Assembly (NCBI GenBank): GCA_946630765.1 | Contig: CAMOZF010000076.1 | Location: forward strand, 1 to 7,905 | Origin: an uncultured Lachnospiraceae bacterium | GTDB taxonomy: Bacteria > Bacillota_A > Clostridia > Lachnospirales > Lachnospiraceae | Direction: 5' to 3' | Length of the DNA: 7,905 bases | Shown: positions 4,730 to 7,905 of the stretch, piece after piece | How positions within the stretch are numbered: the stretch's first letter is position 1 | Layout of the letters: each line of letters opens with the position of its first letter | Notes under the pieces: generated by a model | The model's input: the letters and a program-made list of their open reading frames with translations, nothing else | Database searches by the model: none | What the model was told of the DNA's origin: nothing | Position numbers and translations under genes: made by a program

Positions 4730-6271
4730 ATGAGAAGGACTGCAAATCTTAAAATCAACCGGCCGCTTTGCGTTCTGCTTCTTTTTCTGGCGCTCCTTTT
4801 TCTGGTCGGGTGCCGGAAGGAGAGGGAGGACGCTGCTTTTTCGGCGGAGACCGGGACCGGCGAAAATGCAAAAGAAGTGACGACACAGGAAGAAACGGTT
4901 TCCGATGAGCCGCAGCATGAAGAAGCGGTGCGTGAAGAACCGGTGAGTGAGGAACCGTCGAGTCAGGAGCGCGAAGCGGCGTATGTGCCGACGGGAATTC
5001 CGGCGCTGTATCTGCATCTTGACGAGACGAAGGGCAGCATCGCGGCGATGAATGGACCTGTCCCCGGGCCGGAGTGTACGGGAACGGCGGATCTGATAGT
5101 CCCCGAAAGCTATCTTCTGAACGGAAAAACCGCCCAAAAGAGCCTGACCGGCCTGAAACTTGACTATATCCGCGGCCGCGGGAACGCCACCTGGGGCGCG
5201 GGGAAGAAGCCCTACAAGCTGAAATTCCTGGAGAAACAGTCCTTTTTCGGCATGGGGGAAAATCGGCATTTTGTGCTTCTCGCGAACTATTTTGACAACA
5301 CGCTGATCAGAAACCGGCTGAGCTTTGACATTGCACGCGCGCTGGACATGGAATATGTGCCGGGCGGCTTCCCCGTGGATCTGATCATCAATGAGCACTA
5401 TGTCGGAAGCTATTATCTCTGCGAGCATCTTCGTGTCGCAAAAAGCCGCGTGGCCATTGACGATCTGTACGAAGAGGATATTCTGGCGCCCACAATCTGG
5501 GGTGGATATTTTCTTTGTATGTACCCACAGTCCGACATACCGCGCGAGAAGATCTTTGAGACGGCTTCCGGCATTCCCTTCGCCTCCCTGACGCCTTCCT
5601 TCAATCCGGGAGACGGCGGCTATAATAATTCCGCCCAGGAAAACTATATCCGAAGCTATATCCGGACGGTTGATGAGGCGGTGTTCTCTGCGGACGGCTG
5701 TAGTTCGGACGGCAGGCATTATTCGGAGCTTCTCGATCTTCAGTCTGCTGCGGATTACTGGTGGATCGAGCAGATCTCGATGAATCAGGACGCGTACAAC
5801 TCGTCGAGCACCTACCTGTACAAGAAGCGCTTTGACAGTTCCGGCACGGGAGAAGGGAAGTTGTATTTCGGGCCGGTATGGGACATGGACGCCTCCTTCG
5901 GGAGCGCGATGCTGAAGGATCCGGAGGCGTTTGAAGGCTTTTCCGGCGCCTCGACGCCCTGGATCGACGCGCTTCGAAAGGACCCGGAATTTGTGCAGCT
6001 TCTGATCGCGCGTTATGAGCTTCTGCGGGGCATTCTTGAAGAAGCGACCCAATCCGGCGGCTGGATTGATCAGTATTATGAGGAGCTGCTTTCTTCCCGC
6101 GATCAGGACTATGACAAATGGGGAACCTTCCGGTTTCCGGGTGTGGAGAGCGGGGTCAGCTATTCAACCCACATGGAAGAGCTGAAGCGCTGGATCATCC
6201 GCCGGATGGACTGGATCAGCGGAAACCTTGATGCGCTGGCCCTCCCTGCCGAGGTGGACAAAGAGAATTAA
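4730..6271 (+). CDS. CotH kinase family lipoprotein
   Basis: The 513-residue protein begins with a type II signal peptide: MRR, a hydrophobic core (about 13-26) and the lipobox LVGC, with C28 as the lipidated residue. It should be anchored to the outer face of the membrane. Residues 29-82 form an acidic, low-complexity linker with the tandem units VSDEP, VREEP and VSEEP. The CotH domain fills most of the rest: IRGRGNATW (147-155), KKPYKLKF (159-166), YFDNTLIRNRLSFDIAR, INEHYVGSYYLCEHLR, EQISMNQDAYNSSSTYLYKK and the metal-binding-like WDMDASFG (384-391). Bacillus CotH is an atypical protein kinase that phosphorylates spore coat proteins; homologs outside spores are less understood. All main motifs are present, so an active enzyme is plausible. 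It follows the permease gene by 41 nt without a terminator and is probably cotranscribed. An extracellular substrate and its ATP source are unknown, and no CotB- or CotG-like gene is in the window. Confidence 0.9.
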   Translation: MRRTANLKINRPLCVLLLFLALLFLVGCRKEREDAAFSAETGTGENAKEVTTQEETVSDEPQHEEAVREEPVSEEPSSQEREAAYVPTGIPALYLHLDETKGSIAAMNGPVPGPECTGTADLIVPESYLLNGKTAQKSLTGLKLDYIRGRGNATWGAGKKPYKLKFLEKQSFFGMGENRHFVLLANYFDNTLIRNRLSFDIARALDMEYVPGGFPVDLIINEHYVGSYYLCEHLRVAKSRVAIDDLYEEDILAPTIWGGYFLCMYPQSDIPREKIFETASGIPFASLTPSFNPGDGGYNNSAQENYIRSYIRTVDEAVFSADGCSSDGRHYSELLDLQSAADYWWIEQISMNQDAYNSSSTYLYKKRFDSSGTGEGKLYFGPVWDMDASFGSAMLKDPEAFEGFSGASTPWIDALRKDPEFVQLLIARYELLRGILEEATQSGGWIDQYYEELLSSRDQDYDKWGTFRFPGVESGVSYSTHMEELKRWIIRRMDWISGNLDALALPAEVDKEN

Positions 6272-6283
6272 GGGGTGTATAAT
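6255..6283 (+). promoter_or_regulatory. Predicted sigma-A promoter of the MATE-fusion gene
   Basis: TGGACA (6255-6260, five of six consensus bases) and TATAAT (6278-6283, a perfect match) are separated by 17 nt. The -35 lies in the last codons of the CotH gene and the -10 just past its stop. Transcription would start near 6290, about 27 nt before the ATG at 6317, so the last gene can be expressed independently of the operon before it. Confidence 0.75.
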
Positions 6284-6316
6284 AAGCAGCAGATTATTTG
6301 AAAGAGAGTATTTTCG

Positions 6317-7905
6317 ATGATCAGAAAAATATTCAGAGATATGCTTTTTGTTCAGATTATTTCAGCGATGACCGTGACGATCTGTATGCTGATCGACAGC
6401 ATCATGATCGGGCGCTTTCTGGGAGTGGACTCCATGACGGCCTACGGACTCTCCACACCGGTGTTGCTGGTCTTTGCGGCCTTCGGGTCGATGGTTTCGG
6501 CGGGAATTCAGATGCTCTGCGGAAAAGCCATGGGAATCGGTGATTCGGAGGGGACAGACGCCTGCTACACGGTTTCACTGCTTCTTGCGGGCGGCGTTTC
6601 TCTTGTTGGCCTGGTACTTGTACTGGCGCTGACGGGACCGATCTGCAGACTTCTCGGCGCCGGCCAGCCGGTGCCGGAAAATGAAGTGTTCTTTCTGACG
6701 CAGGATTATCTGCGCGGCTTCATCATCGGCGCGCCGGCCTTTATTTTCGCACAGATCATGGTTCCCTATATGCAGATCGCCGGAAAACGGACGCTTCTTG
6801 TCGTCGCAGTTCTCGCAATGACCGTGTCGGATGTGGTATTTGACCTTCTGAATGTTTTTGTCTTCCACGGCGGTACCTTCGGCATGGGCCTGGCCTCCAG
6901 TCTCAGCTACTATGTGGCCTTCGCGATCGGCATCACTTACTTTATCGGGAAGAAATGCATGTTCCATTTCCGTAAGGGCGCGGTAAAGGCCGCGGTCGCG
7001 GCGGATCTGCTGAAGAGCGGCGTTCCGACGGTGGTCAACCAGATCAGTCTGGTGCTCCTCGTGTTCCTGCTGAACAAGGTGCTTCTCCGCTCCGGCGGGA
7101 ATCATGCCGTCGCCGCCTATTCGGTCATTTCCACCCTCGGAAATATCTGTTACTGCTTCGGCTCGGGCGTCGGCTCGGTCGCGCTGACTTTGTCGGCGAT
7201 CTTCTTTAACGACGAAGATCGAAGCTCGGTGTACAGTCTGATCCGGATCATGACTGTCTACGCCGTGATTCTGAATGTCGTTGTGATTGCGGTCGTGTGG
7301 CTTCTCGCGCCGTATATGGTCCGGCTGTTCATTACCGAAAACGCCGCGGTCGGGGATCTGGCAAAGCGCGGACTCCGTCTGTTCTCGCTGTCCCTTCTGT
7401 CATCCGCCCTGAATACCACCTATAAAAATTACTATCAGGGCATCGGAAGAATTAAGCTGTCGGAGACGATTTCCGTCCTGCAGAATTTCCTGTTCACCGC
7501 GTTATTTGCCTTTGTCCTGAGCCGCTTTATCAGTACCGACGGCGTCTGGATCGCCTTTGTCCTCGGAGAAACCACGACGCTGATCCTTCTTGTGATTTAC
7601 GTGTGGGTCCGCAACAGAAAACCGTCCTTCTCGGCGGTGTCGTTTTCACTGCTTCCGGAAGGCTACGGTGTTCCCGAAACAGACTGTATGGAAGCTTCTA
7701 TCCGCAGCATGAATGATACGGTCAGCGTGTCGGAGCAGGCGGAGGAATTCTGTCTGCAGCACGGAGAATCCAGACGGAACAGCATGATGATCGCGCTCTG
7801 CATCGAGGAAATGGCTGTGAACATTGTCAGGCACGGCTTCCAGATGGATCAGAAGGAGCACAGCATCGACCTGCGTGTCGTCTTCAAAAACGGCTCCCGC
7901 GTGAT
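6317..7905 (+). CDS. MATE-type transporter fused to an RsbW-like ATPase domain (3' partial)
   Basis: The frame is open from the ATG at 6317 to the window edge: 529 codons and no stop. A modest AAAGAGAG ribosome binding site lies 8 nt upstream. Residues of about 8-430 form a full 12-helix MATE antiporter. The first MatE repeat includes IDSIMIGRFLGVDSMTAYG (26-44) and the second starts near residue 230 (DLLKSGVPTVVNQ). MATE proteins export drugs or metabolites using Na+ or H+ gradients. After a short linker (about 432-457) comes the start of a cytoplasmic GHKL ATPase like RsbW/SpoIIAB: MEASIRSMNDTVSVSEQAEE, then the N-box ALCIEEMAVNIVRHGF with E498, N502 and H506. The G1 box and later ATP-site motifs lie beyond the window. 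RsbW/SpoIIAB proteins bind sigma factors and phosphorylate anti-anti-sigma proteins, so the fusion suggests that transport is coupled to partner-switching signalling. That role is inference. The domain boundary has no stop, frameshift or break in base composition, so the fusion looks genuine. Confidence 0.88.
   Translation, partial: MIRKIFRDMLFVQIISAMTVTICMLIDSIMIGRFLGVDSMTAYGLSTPVLLVFAAFGSMVSAGIQMLCGKAMGIGDSEGTDACYTVSLLLAGGVSLVGLVLVLALTGPICRLLGAGQPVPENEVFFLTQDYLRGFIIGAPAFIFAQIMVPYMQIAGKRTLLVVAVLAMTVSDVVFDLLNVFVFHGGTFGMGLASSLSYYVAFAIGITYFIGKKCMFHFRKGAVKAAVAADLLKSGVPTVVNQISLVLLVFLLNKVLLRSGGNHAVAAYSVISTLGNICYCFGSGVGSVALTLSAIFFNDEDRSSVYSLIRIMTVYAVILNVVVIAVVWLLAPYMVRLFITENAAVGDLAKRGLRLFSLSLLSSALNTTYKNYYQGIGRIKLSETISVLQNFLFTALFAFVLSRFISTDGVWIAFVLGETTTLILLVIYVWVRNRKPSFSAVSFSLLPEGYGVPETDCMEASIRSMNDTVSVSEQAEEFCLQHGESRRNSMMIALCIEEMAVNIVRHGFQMDQKEHSIDLRVVFKNGSRV

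Noticed and set aside
4586..6052. Long minus-strand open frame (488 codons) opposite the CotH gene
   Set aside because: It is antisense to a well-supported lipoprotein gene. Its translation is Arg/His-rich with no recognisable domain, and no ribosome binding site or promoter fits. GC-biased codons leave this antisense frame open.
6298..6543. 81-codon + strand frame starting at TTG
   Set aside because: It is a frame shadow over the start of the MATE gene, whose own frame at 6317 continues for more than 500 codons with clear family motifs.
1..7905. tRNA, rRNA, CRISPR array, insertion sequence or attachment site
   Set aside because: No cloverleaf-like sequence, regularly spaced long repeats, transposase or integrase motifs, or terminal inverted repeats were seen on either strand.

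Overview
The window looks like chromosomal DNA from a moderately GC-rich Firmicute, most likely a member of Clostridia in or near Lachnospiraceae. The evidence is a YhaM-type exoribonuclease, a BcrA-type ABC exporter, a CotH-family lipoprotein, AGGAG-type ribosome binding sites, a TTG start, and sigma-A promoters in AT-rich gaps between GC-rich genes. This placement is inference from gene content. No phage, IS, CRISPR, tRNA or rRNA gene was found.

Layout. Positions 1-79 are probably the tail or trailer of an unidentified upstream gene, closed by a strong hairpin terminator (80-117). A promoter overlaps that hairpin (-35 in its loop, 99-127) and drives yhaM (215-1198, +), an OB-fold/HD-domain 3'-5' exoribonuclease. 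A shared bidirectional terminator (1204-1237) separates yhaM from the convergent trhA (1265-1939, -), a seven-helix PAQR/hemolysin III membrane protein. trhA has a perfect TTGACA-17-TATAAT promoter (1989-2017) with a small inverted repeat over its predicted start site. The 320-base divergent gap (1940-2259) also holds a 16-bp palindrome, an 11-bp-period direct repeat and the promoter of the next operon.

From 2260 to 6271 four genes run in one direction with short gaps and no terminator: a cysteine-rich protein resembling CCG-domain Fe-S proteins, an ABC ATPase with a TTG start, its ABC-2 permease (overlapping by 4 nt), and a CotH-kinase-domain lipoprotein. They probably form one envelope-related operon. 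The ATPase has RG where the Walker B motif normally has LD, which would be expected to cripple hydrolysis; the three inferred base changes are all to G and make a six-G run.

A promoter inside the end of the CotH gene (6255-6283) starts the last gene (6317 to the window edge). This gene has no stop codon in the window. It encodes a complete 12-helix MATE-type transporter followed in frame by the start of an RsbW/SpoIIAB-like GHKL ATPase domain. The fusion of an exporter to an anti-sigma-type kinase module is the most interesting item here. The sequence stops before the rest of the ATP site can be seen.
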